A DNA stretch of 64,000 nt from Baylisascaris procyonis (lineage: Eukaryota; Nematoda; Chromadorea; Rhabditida; Ascarididae). Shown here piece by piece: positions 26,354 through 37,279 of the stretch; positions within the stretch are counted from its first letter, which is position 1, and each line of letters begins with the position of its first letter. The stretch is from positions 1,837,001 through 1,901,000 of the forward strand of contig JAZARR010000213.1 of the NCBI GenBank assembly GCA_037389465.1. Reading direction: 5' to 3'. The notes beneath the pieces are model-generated. The model was not told where the DNA came from. It did not search any database and worked only from the letters and a program-made list of their open reading frames with translations. Both the position numbers and the translations under genes were made by a program.

Positions 26354-27816
26354 GAGCTTACCATTCTTTACAGAATAGTTGCACTACAACATTTTATCAG
26401 TAACAGACATTCATTTAGGCTATAAACAAGTAAAATAACAAAATGGTTCCAGCATGGCATCTGAAAATATCTATGCTATGTTTGATTGCGTTTTCAAATA
26501 ACAGCTTAGTTCAATTACGAACTGCAAACTCGGCCAATCTTTCATAAACTCGAATAAAATACAACAAAACTTAAATATCAAAACTGATATCTGGAAAAAT
26601 CAAATCAACAGATCGTTTTCAAAAATCGAATAAATGGATGGAATAAAAAAGTTTGAATGTGAGCATCGTTAAGGAACTTAACTTAAGCATTTTCGAGCAA
26701 AAAGCATTCAGTAATCGACATAATTCAACATTTCAGATGCTTTTATGGACAACTGAATGCACATTTGAAGACACACATCAGGAAGGAAATGTGACATTCA
26801 ACGATCTCCTCTAGCAAGTAAACCGGTTCCACCTGAACATTAGGTACCGTCGCTGTTCGCTTGATACATACGTATATTAGACCTCAATAACAACAAGAGA
26901 GAAGTTGAAGTTGAATATACATTCATAATATGCACTAATATGTATGTTTACATACATAAGCATTGATGCTTTCACCACACGAACAGCAGTTTATGTACAA
27001 CAACCGTTTACTGGTGATGGGCGGAATGATGTTGACTAATGATGCTTCAGAAGAAAATGTGTGGGAGAAACAACCATGTGAATGTGTCTGCAGACACTTA
27101 ATCCAACTTATTAGAGAGGGGTGAGTAATAAAAAAAACAAGTTAATGAAATATTATTGCATCCCTTATTTCTAACAGCCCCCGCCGATGGCAGCCTGTTT
27201 ACCAAAAAATATCCGGTTTTTATGTGCGCCATCATGTGCTGTTTATGCGCATTTGCGCGCTAAAAATATATCAATAAAAATAGTGAGAATATTCGCGAAA
27301 CATTTCATTTTCTATTCGAAACAAATGGAATTTTAAAAAGAAATGTCTGATTTGGGCGTTATTTGGATGATTCATCCGACGAGAACCGGTTGCACGTCAA
27401 AATCTTTTGAACTTTGCAAATGCTGAATCATATCATCACTCAACAATGGTCGCTATCGCAAAACTCTTAAAGCGTTTTTCGTAAGCAATTCGATGAGAGA
27501 AATTCCACATGGATTAGTATTTTGAAATGCGTTTTTTTTTATTGTTTTATGAATTGAGAGCGGATTATTTTGGTGATTTGTTGATGAAATTAAACAATGA
27601 AAAATTATGCAGTCACAATTTGTGTTGATTTTAAGTCTCAACGGTTGCGTCTGGTGCAATGAAGTATATCGTTTCTTTTTATGATTTAATCATGAAGATT
27701 ATATTTCTACTTTATTAAGTTGTAGAGATTATCCTTCAATCTCCCTCCTCCTTTCGAACCAGCTACTAGCAACTCAAATCAACACCTCCTCTCCCACATC
27801 TTTTCCAATTTTTCAG
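24675..27816. other. Intergenic between divergent hsp-43 and NADAR genes
   Basis: This region would hold the promoters of both divergent genes. ATTAGCAG at 24676-24683 on the minus strand ends one base before the hsp-43 ATG and may be a splice acceptor. I could not identify a convincing heat-shock element (three alternating nGAAn blocks) by eye. The rest is AT-rich without coding signal. Confidence 0.4.
26275..26350. repeat. (TA)n microsatellite
   Basis: About 76 bp of TA dinucleotides, 1.5 kb upstream of the first NADAR-gene exon. Confidence 0.97.
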
Positions 27817-27821
27817 CACCC

Positions 27822-30800
27822 ATGACTATGCACTTCTTCGTTGCACCTGAGTTCGACGACAAGATCGATCCTCAAATCCTGTGGGCGATATTGCGACGTT
27901 TTGTCATGAGATTGGAAAGTATCAAGAAGCGAAAGCTATTGAGTAGCGTGATCCAAAAAAAGCAGATAATTAAAAGAAGCTACATAGACGACAAAGAGGG
28001 ATATTTTTTTTTCATTAAGGTTTTAAAGCAATGTTACATAGACGACAAATGGGTTTAATAGGGGATTGTTGTGCGTTGTGTGCATTTTAAAATATTGATT
28101 GTTGCACATTAGCTAATTCAATAAGGAGGGTATCCCTCGTTATCACATCTTTTTCTATGCTCTCATTACTTCCATCTTCTAGCTCAAAGAATTCATTGAT
28201 GATGAGTGAAAATTTCTCTAAATTTATGAAAAACGAACGAATACCATTTTCTTGCAATCTCTTTGAAGCTATATGGGAATTTTTTTTTATTCTAAATATA
28301 AATTTATTTATTCTAAATATAGCTATATGTGAATTTATTCCATCTAAAATCGAAATCATTTCCACTTTTTACAGCAATGAAATCATTTGAATGACGATTA
28401 AAATCGACTAGATGAACAATGAGCGCGGGTCAGTTAGTTAGCCGGAAGTTTGCGAAATAAAAGTTGAATGTCTTCGATTGAAATTCACATTCATTTCGTC
28501 TTGTTTACACCTCACAATGTCCAATGCCTTACAACAATAATCTCAACCAATAAGTAGCCGTTTCGATGACTTTTATTTAATTCATATATATGTTTGCAAT
28601 TGTAAATATTAAATAATAAATAAAGATTATTGAAACATCTTATAGACGCAATGAAATATGAGTCTTGCGGATGTGTATATGTGTTTGGGGTGGATACGTC
28701 ATTTCTATTCTAGAAGTTTGCATTATTTGATTGGTTATCAATTGTCAAATGTGAACATTTAAAATGTATACGAAATGACACTCACAAACAATTTCATTTC
28801 AATAACCATTGAATGAGCATTGGGTGCGTTAAAGATGTTGCGCCTGACAAAAATTATTTTAACACATTATTGTGTTATCTAACTCTCACAATGTGTTATC
28901 TTTAATTTATTAGATAATTTCAAATGCTTAACTTTATCACTTAATTTTACTATAGATTCGCGTTTTTGTTTGTTTGAAAATCAAATTTCATTGTATTGAA
29001 ATATTGCCGATTTTTGATATTTTATAAAAAATATAGCACAGCATTTTAATCTCAATAATTTCAATATATATTCCTCATATATGTTATAAAAACAATAAAT
29101 GAAAGCAAACGCGAATATCGGCAATGTGATGATTTCAAATGCAATTGAAGTGTAAAGAATTTTTTTTTTTCGCTTAAGTGAACGAATATTTTCACGAAGA
29201 TTCGAATGGTAAGCAGACATGTTTATTCGTTGTGGGAGAATAGTTTTGATGGAATATGAGTCAGCATACGGCATTCAATTGGCTCGTTTCGTCAACAAAT
29301 AATTCCTTTTTATTAAACGCTTCTTTTGCGAATATTTCGGCAACTTGAGAAGCTCAATGAGGGACTTATAGGCATCATAAAGCAATATGAATTGAGATTA
29401 GATAGACTGAATGTGAGCCTTAATTCGGTGCTCAAAATTCCCCTTGGGCAGAATAGCGAATCTTGAAACTACTATTCTAAATTATCAAAACTACTGGAAA
29501 AGTACCTGGTTGTATAATTTTTAATTATAATTCATTTGTTAAAATTTTTTGGATTCATTGTAAGTTTCGATGTTTATGTGAAGGTGAAGAGATATAAAGA
29601 ACGTTCAATTTCAACGAAATATTATCATCAATAATGATATAAGTAGAAAAATATATTTCCTAAAGGGATGGTTTGGCTAATGAATATGTCTCTAAAAAAA
29701 GGTGAATGGGATTAACTCAAACAATTTCCTTGTTTCATGTAGAAATATTGAGTAAAAGCTCTCAAATAGTAACACGATTCACCAAGATCGATTTTTTTTT
29801 GCAAAGATTTTCAAAAAATTTTTGAAGAGTTTGGCAAAATAATCGTCGAAAATATGTACAGATTAATAATGTTTCTTTTAAATAGTCAACCGATCCAAAA
29901 ATTTTGTGTAAAATAAGGGGTCGTCAAATTTAAGATGATTCATTCTGCTAGAGAGGGATAGTGATGATGCACCACTGCATATTCCCAACTTTCCTCAGTA
30001 GTTGAAATGAATGTGAGCGAATTTACATCGATATAGCGCTATTATAGAAAACACTTTTTGAATTCAAATAAAGCCATTCTGAATGTTTATCGATTGAGGT
30101 CTTAAAACGAAATGTTTCAATTTTTCGTGACTCTACTTTCGGTCTTTCGCCATTTTCAGTTGCAATCGGTGCGAACAAACGTCGGCTCATTTTTCCTTCT
30201 TTGTGCTGATGGGTTTTCTTTGTGATGTTCACTTTATTTAGTGGATGTGTTTAGTCATGGTAGGAGGCGGAAGTGTGTAAGGTCGAATTATCGCAGAGGC
30301 GAGAAGTTTTGCTGTGGACATCGCCCAACCGCCAGTATGTTCCTAACGTATTCGCTCTTCCTAACGTATTCGTAGGATCTATAGTTTCGCTCATCTGAAA
30401 CTCATTAAGCCTATTTTTGCCAATCCTCCTTCCCCTCTTCTCCACGCCTTCCTTCGCCTTTCCTACAGCATCCCTCACTGGCATTTACACGAAAAGATGT
30501 GGGACTAACTGAGAAAATTTATATGCTGTGGTTAGAGGCGGCATTCCTTGATAGTTGGGAAATTCCTGGCTCGTTACGATTCACTGATTGTGGTGACTTC
30601 AAAGCCATAAGTATCGAGCCAAAGCAGTGGTATTATTACAGAAAAAAGCATTGATTATGTCGTCCTGCGGTCTTTCTGACTTAGGTTATAACGAAGGTTG
30701 AGCTTAGACCCCCATCTGCTATAGAGAGAAGCACATCCATAGTGCATATGTTATGAAAGTCGCCTCTTTTTTTAAACACTAAATACGACGCTGCCTTTCC

Positions 30801-33193
30801 TATCTGTTTTGCCGTATATTTCCCAGAAGTCTTGTGAGGACTTGATGAATGTTTAATTGGGGATTTTGTGCATTTCCACCAATCGGATGTTGGTGGGGGA
30901 GGAACTGTTATGAAAATGTTGAGTTTGATCGCATCCAGGCCACCAAAATAGGTTGATGAGGTTCGTTCCCATAAACCACTGCTGTGAACATGGGGATTTA
31001 GGCTGAGAGCTGCGAAGGCATACGAACATCTATGGATAGTAGTATCGCATCCCGATCAAACTTCAATATTAATGACTTTTTAAAAATATTCAGAGTTCCT
31101 AAGAGATTCAACGATCACGCTTCGCGCCATCGATTTAGAGTTATCCCTTTCTCGCTTTTAGAAGCACTGAGAAGATAGGAATTCAATTCCTTATTCCTTA
31201 CTACGGAAATGACCAACGAAATATTACTATACAGTGACCCACTTTTACTTTGTACGCAACTTGCTGTCGAGCTTCTCGATAATAGTACCTACTTCTAAAT
31301 GCATCGTTTATGTCCAGTCGGACATAGGCACCTTACTGAAATACTTTGTTTGCTTTGAAGGGTCACTCAACGGGGAACGAACGGTACAATACTTGGATTG
31401 GGATGAGCTTCGCCGGAGTCGGGACAAGAGGTTAGCCATGAATTTTTTTTATGATTTCATTCTTATGTCGTAGTTCGGTGAATAGTTTGCGATGTGATGT
31501 GTACTATCTAGCTAGCTGGAAGGTGATAAGGATTTGGCTGGCACGATGATATAGAAGGAAGGCCTAGAGTGTGTGGTAAAGCTTTCATCTCTATTACCAC
31601 AAAGACTAAATGGATTGCCGGTTAGCGCACATACCAGGAATGGGCCCCATCGTTTTTAAATTTGCAAATTTCAATTGACCATGAGGTCTCACCGGTGTAA
31701 TTTGTGATTATCAGAGTGTGTCTTATAACTTTTTGTTGACTTCTGAAATTGCATTTTTTTTTTTTTTTTTTTTTGAAAGCCAACTAACGTGATTTATGTT
31801 TAATAATATACCATGTAATTTGGTGGATTTTAGAGAATACAGGCTACGGGGATAGGGGGAGGGAATAAGCGCATTGAGGTTCGAGCCCATGTTTTGTTGT
31901 CGTTGTCATGTGACCGTTCATCAAGAATTCCTTTCTTTGTAGCATACAATATTGAGCAGTTATTGCAGTAGTCTAAAAGAATCATGGCAGAACAGCCGAG
32001 CCATATGAGATAAAAGTGTTGAGAATTTGGAAAGAATTTAGGTCGTGAAAAAATTGATGTTGGCAAAAAGCATTACTCTTTTCTTGCACATGCTTTTTAT
32101 TTTTCTTATTACTTATGCATCAAAGCACGATTATTGATTTGAAGTATTGAATATACAGTTATATTGCTGCAGTTTAAGGCAGTGAAAAAATGGATACAGG
32201 AGTTTTATAGGATACGGAGATTTCACTGGATTAGGGAATTTCAACAACTTCGAGAGCTCAGTAGATCAGGCACATATTGCCATGGACGAGGGAGCTACTC
32301 CGCAGCCACTATCCGGCAATGGACGTCGTCAGGGCAACAGCAGTTTCAATCTGCAACAGGTGCTTTTTGAATTGCTTTGCTCTAATAGTGAATTTAGACG
32401 TTCACTTCATTAGAAGCTTCTGAAACTTTTGGACTTGATTTGCTAGGAAGTTTTTTTTTTTCATATCATATTTTTGCTAATCTCACTGCAGAGATCCTGG
32501 TTTTGGATGCCGTAGTACAGATACGTCCGAGCTATTTATGATAGGCACCTTATATTTTTATCAAGGTTTTTGCTCCAGAAAAGATCCGTTTTCGAGCCCC
32601 CCTAGAGGGTAGTTAATTGAACCCCTTATGGGTATCCCTTCTGCTGCATTGCATTTTTCCATTGATTTCACGAAGGTTGTTGTTGGCTTCATTCAATTCT
32701 CAACTTAACTGCGATATAAAAGTGTATAACATTTTTTCCTCTTTTATGATGGTTTTTTAGGAAATAATATGGATCAAGCAAGACTCAGCGCAGATTCGGA
32801 ACGCTGTTGTCCTGCTGGAGAAGGAGAAGGACAATTTGCGTCAGGCGGTGCGCAAGCTCAAGCTGGAAAATGCGCGTGTCAAGCAAAAGATGAAGCGTAT
32901 GCAGGAGACAATCAACGGACTTAGTGGCGCATCGGCCGAAGCAGATAACATCAAAGTGGGTGCTGCCGAGGTTGATCTCGACTACGACGACATTGGGCGC
33001 GACTTCATTCTCGTTGGAGGTAAATTGCTTGGTGTTTTGCAATTTTTAATCAGCGAAGCATGAGATGGCTTGAGTGGTTGGTGTGATGGAAGAAATAGTT
33101 GGAGAACCGAGGAGTAGATGCGTACATGATGTTGCGATACATTGAAATTGTTAGGGGATGCCGGGGAAATTGAGTAGGATTCAGTTACATATG

Positions 33194-33251
<58 letters not shown>

Positions 33252-35650
33252 AAGATCGGATTATAAAAAGCATTTTCAGGCACCCAAGATCCGCTAAGTC
33301 TTCGCTTTGAAGTAGCAATTCGTGATGAGCGAGGCATCGAACATAAGTCGGCCGAGCGCTACTACTGGTGAGCCTCTTTCGTAGCGTTTATTATCGAAGT
33401 GAAATGATGTTTGCCTGTATCACCTGAGGCAGCCACCTTGTTCTCAGGTCCCACGTTGAATAGTGATCCTGGAAGAAGATCGGAAAAGTAATGAAAATAT
33501 TGAGAAGCATGAGAAATGCAAGTTTTTTATCTTCCATTTGTGCCATGCGCCTTTTTTTTTTTTTGGTGGGGTGGGGTGGGGAGGAGGTCAAGCCTACGTA
33601 CTAGATTAAGAATGCAATGTAAATCCTGAAGAAAGTGCGGTGGATAGTTCTGCTCTAAATGTGCTCACTGATCCTATTTTGGATAGTAATATAGTTATTA
33701 CAAGGTGGGCATAACCACCGGGATTCCAATCCAGACCATCGCGTGCTGCAGAATTTCATGAGGTTCTAGAGCAGCTTTTACAGTATCAGAATAATCGAAG
33801 ACCCGAGTTGGCTGCACGGAGACTGTTACCAAATAGGGACGGCCAGGAAAGTGTGCTAATGTGCTATTCATGTGACTAGAAACAATAAGCTTTTCATGTT
33901 TTGCGTGTTAGGTTTTATATGTTACAGAGGAATGAGGGGATGAGCCAAGAGGCTGCTGTGAGATTTTGCTAAGCGTGAACAGTCGTAATGCATTGAACTC
34001 GGTTCGTTGCAGGTACAAAATGGCGGAGCACTTCGGCGACACGGAGACAATGGCAAAGATTCTTGATGCACCCACCACGATCAAAGCTGAAGAGGCGATG
34101 AAGGAAATCAAAGATTTTGATGAGGCGAAGTGGAATGAGGCTAGTCTTATGCTCATAAAAGAACGTTTCTACTTTCCTCGCAGCGTAGAATGAATCTTTA
34201 GTCATGGGATCGCTGAAGGAATGATGAATTTTTTTTGGCGGCAGGTGCTTTAATAGTCGTTAGTGTTGTTCCACATTTGTCCTCACAGCGGTTCGATGTT
34301 TTTTGCGAAGTCACTGTTGTTCTCTTTTAAGGTGAAAATGTCGGTATGGGAAGCCGGACAGCGTCTCAAGCTTGAGCAGACTCGTTGGATTTCGAATCTT
34401 CTAGTTTACACAGGCAAGACGTACATCGCGGTTGCTTCACAAGATAAGGTTCGCTTTTTGATTGTACTTTCATACTTATATCATCGTTGATGAATGACGT
34501 TCCAGGGATTAGTATATCTGAAGTTGATTGATGTTGGGCGCCTTGTTGTAAAGCTGCATTCCGAAGATCTCATTAGCACCTAACATGGAGCCGATGTTGT
34601 ATTAGGGATGCTATATTAGCCTGATGCTTTCTTCGGTTTGCGACCTTCTTGACGCATGACGAAGTTGCAGCAACCGGGCACAGATGCGTACCTTTAAATA
34701 CAACGTATTTTTTCATAGCAAAGAAGTCTCGGTGGAAGTGGCGAACCACTTATGTTTTCAGCTATAGATGACGTTTTAATTTTTGGTTGCTGTTGTTTTT
34801 GAAAAGATGGAAAATGTAGATGTCTTTTGTTGTTCACACATGTGCTACTGGTTTATGCAGGTGATTGCCGTATTGCTATTGTGCCCGAGTCCGCTGTGCT
34901 CTGGTTTATAATTAGTTTTCTTGAAAGTACGGTTGATCATCACCTTCATTGGTCTTGAGCAGTCGACGGCAGAAATATAGGTACTGATGAAGAATATTTT
35001 AAATTCTTTTGACTTTAGTGGAGATCGAAATGAGAGGGATGTCGAGGAAAGAGTGATTTGCTGAAGGGTGCTGCTATTATTTTTCGACTAATTCTATTGG
35101 AAAGACTTTTAAGTGGAGATGTGCTTTTCAGGTTTTTGGAACGGGCTGGCGCAAGAATCGAGATGAGGCTAATAAGCCGATCTTTTGGGATGGTGAGAAT
35201 CAAGGTGGTAAGGCTCTTATGAGACTTCGCCAGCAGATCAAAGAAACGCACTCGTGGTCGGGACCGTACGAAGAGCAGGTTTGCCATCTAAGATTTCTTG
35301 TTAGAAATAAATAGCTCATTCAGATCGTTTGAAAGTAAGCATGGGGATTATTCACCTCATCTATCAATTTTTGGTTTATGCTTTTATAACGATGTGGTTA
35401 AATTTAGGGATAGAAAAGGTGCTCATTCAGAGTGGCCGCAGATGACTTCTAGTACGGGAGTTGATGCATTCTATTGCAGGAAATTGAGAAGCGCTACAAT
35501 GAACTGAAGAAGTATGTGTGGCGTCGTATCGACCCAGCGCGTCGTCTAGGCATTCTGCGCGGTCGCGGTCGCGGTTTCGGTCGTCGTGGTGGTTACGGTG
35601 GGCGTGGTTACGGAGCGCCAAGTGCGTTCGCCCAGTCGGTGCGTCACTAG
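27822..35650 (+). CDS. NADAR-domain protein with coiled coil and RGG tail
   Basis: Exons: 27822-27918 (tentative first), 32211-32359, 32761-33019, 33280-33367, 34013-34139, 34332-34448, 35132-35278 and 35480-35650. The product is about 384 aa. Residues about 83-140 form a charged coiled coil (VVLLEKEKDNLRQAVRKL). Residues about 158-325 match the NADAR (YbiA/DUF1768, COG3236) fold: HKSAERYYWYKMAEHFGD with the conserved Glu, then WEAGQRLKLEQTRW, LLVYTGKTYIAVASQDK, VFGTGWRKN and GGKALMRLRQQI. The tail is RGRGRGFGRRGGYGGRGYG, typical of RNA-binding proteins. Known NADAR proteins hydrolyse N-glycosidic bonds: plant and bacterial members act on riboflavin-pathway intermediates, and others remove ADP-ribose from guanine. 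The worm substrate is unknown, and a link to RNA or ADP-ribose is my inference. The intron 34140-34331 appears to start with GC (GAG|GCTAGT). The first exon is supported by an acceptor five bases before its ATG and by a matching phase, but the 4.3-kb intron after it makes that join the weakest. Confidence 0.88.
28400..32210. other. Long first intron or flank of the NADAR gene
   Basis: Mostly AT-rich up to about 30.2 kb, then a segment (30.2-31.7 kb) of clearly higher GC. That segment includes an exon-like stretch at 31371-31431 (GERTVQYLDWDELRRSRDK). It ends in AG|GTTAGC but does not join the flanking NADAR exons in phase. A 14-bp direct repeat with core CTAACGTATTCG lies at 30341-30354 and 30359-30372. 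Confidence 0.35.
33193..33249. repeat. (TA)n microsatellite
   Basis: A TA tract filling a large share of the 260-bp intron 33020-33279 of the NADAR gene. Confidence 0.96.
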
Positions 35651-36100
35651 GTTGGCTCGCTGTGTGCGCTTTTTTTGGTCCCCGTTGACAGTCGGAACCG
35701 CTATGTCGGTATTATTCATCATTTATTCCTCCATTCGATTGGACCGCGCACACTATTTCCTTTTTTTGTTTTCCCCACTGTGTTCTACCCAATGATCTTT
35801 TGTTTAAGCTATCTCTGAGTATTGATCTATGATGGCATATTTGCGAGTGGTTAGGTGCTCTACTGGGTGCGTCACTCACATTCCTTTTTTTAGCTTATCC
35901 CAGCAATTGTACTTTTTGAAATGCTGCATTTTATTTATAGACACATCTAAATTTCAGTGGGGTTTTTAAATGTGAGCGAAGATTCACCCCTCTATCCCAA
36001 TGCGCAAAAGAAGTTCAATCACCGAGAGGCGTCGCCAGGTTGTGTGCGTGGCTTCTCGTTGTGCCATCATAAGTTGTTCTCTTAGCACGCGTATTCCATT

Positions 36101-36106
36101 AATAAA
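36101..36106 (+). terminator. Poly(A) signal AATAAA for the unspliced NADAR 3' end
   Basis: An AATAAA hexamer 451 bp downstream of the stop at 35648-35650. A second one lies at 36351-36356. Either could serve the NADAR transcript, depending on whether the last exon is spliced. Confidence 0.5.
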
Positions 36107-36308
36107 GTTGTTTTTATCGAAATTGTCCCCCACCCCGAAGCATAGTTGTTATCTGTTGTGTTTGATTGTTGAGCAGAGGCTGTATTGACGCTAATGGTGA
36201 ACGCTTTTATGCTTCGGATCCTTCCTGTCTATGTATTCTTTCCTGTTTTGCCCTCCCCTCCTCTATCACAGATCCTTGCGGTTGATTTGTTATTGTTTTG
36301 TTTTGCAG

Positions 36309-36355
36309 CGATCACACTGACAAATCGCCGGCCGCGTGTTGTTTTTAATCAATAA
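36309..36355 (+). other. Possible alternative last exon of the NADAR gene
   Basis: A TTTTGCAG acceptor at 36301-36308 is followed by an open GC-rich frame that reads ITLTNRRPRVVFNQ and stops at TAA 36353-36355. It joins in phase to a donor inside the RGG exon, CCAA|GTGCGT, ending the exon at 35621. The combined product is about 390 aa and keeps the Arg-rich character. A second donor with the same hexamer (TCG|GTGCGT) would instead give a short RSH end. The TAA stop overlaps AATAAA at 36351-36356, so the 3' UTR would be only a few bases. Confidence 0.55.
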
Positions 36356-36356
36356 A

Positions 36357-36972
36357 TTTAACCTTCAAGCTTTCACAACGTATCTTTTGTTACGTATTTG
36401 CACGATTCATCGATACCTATGGGTTCATCACAAGCACATTTAAGTAAAAGGTGGGCCAGTGGCGCAAATGTCTGGGCCAGTCTTTGATAATTTGGAGTGA
36501 GAGAGGACATGGGAGGGAAGATGAAAATGACGAAAGAGTAGCAGCTGTTTTTGAAGTGACAGTTGGAAATAAAAGAGGATTTGCTGCGTCTATATTGGCG
36601 GTCATGGCTAGGCATGGATACCCGGCGAACGCGTATCTTGGATTATTCGGGGAACTGAACACATATTAACTGGTCGATGTAGTTCTAATATGGGAGATGA
36701 GATATGTGGGTACACAGCTGTACAACATTGCCCCTTCCCTCCTCCTACCCTCTGAAATGCACATTGAATAAAACAACCAGAACAGCTTGGTGGCTTTCTG
36801 AAGGCATTACATTTATTTGCATTCACCGGTATCATGATAGCCACGCGTTGGGAGCGTCTCACTTGGCGCGGAGGTGGGTCTGGGCTCGTGTACACCATCC
36901 AGGGGTCACGCAGTTGGGCCAGCCCACATGTACGGATCGTCAGCTTCCTGCTCGTTCTACCGGTACAGAATG
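36357..36972. other. GC-richer intergenic strip with unassigned open frames
   Basis: Overlapping frames on both strands (36451-36669 on plus, 36417-36662 and 36608-36898 on minus) look mildly protein-like but share no splice logic with neighbours. An AATAAA on the minus strand near 36813-36818 could be the 3' signal of the small minus gene at 36973-37269. Confidence 0.35.
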
Positions 36973-37269
36973 TCAGTCGATATGCGGATTACCAACGTTC
37001 TGCGTCATCTCTACCAACAATCGTTTCCTTTCATGCTCCGCATTTCGCTCGGACCTGTGATCACACTAACATTAATTACACAAAAGTCTGGCACTTGCGC
37101 TTTTCTTGAAGAGGTGGCCAAACCTGTGGAGAGCGGAGAGGGGTAGTGGGAGTAGATGCTTCCTCTCTATGGGAAGAAAGTGGCGGGGGGGGGGGATATA
37201 CGCATAAACGATTTCTTCCAGAGTATATAACGTTGGACCGTCATTGTATTTCCGGCTCACCTTTATCAT
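36973..37269 (-). CDS. Possible three-exon micro-gene, 39 aa
   Basis: Exons in order: 37269-37261 (Met-Ile-Lys, leader from an acceptor at 37281-37280, donor AAG|GTGAGC), 37123-37095 (acceptor CTCCACAG) and 37054-36973 (acceptor GATCACAG, stop TGA). The introns are 137 and 40 bp, and all joins are in phase. The protein contains VWPPLQEKRK, then ERNAEHERKRLLVEMTQN: strongly basic and probably helical. The WPP followed by a charged helix loosely recalls the C-terminus of the PET100-type cytochrome oxidase assembly factors, but the membrane part is absent, so I give no name. The alternative is an unspliced 65-aa frame (37072-37269) through a C homopolymer, which I find less likely. Confidence 0.38.
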
Positions 37270-37279
37270 TGCTGGTTAA

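Noticed and set aside
37072..37269. Unspliced 65-aa minus frame through the C homopolymer
   Set aside because: The spliced reading of the same DNA has better borders and a more natural sequence; the long frame depends on an error-prone homopolymer.
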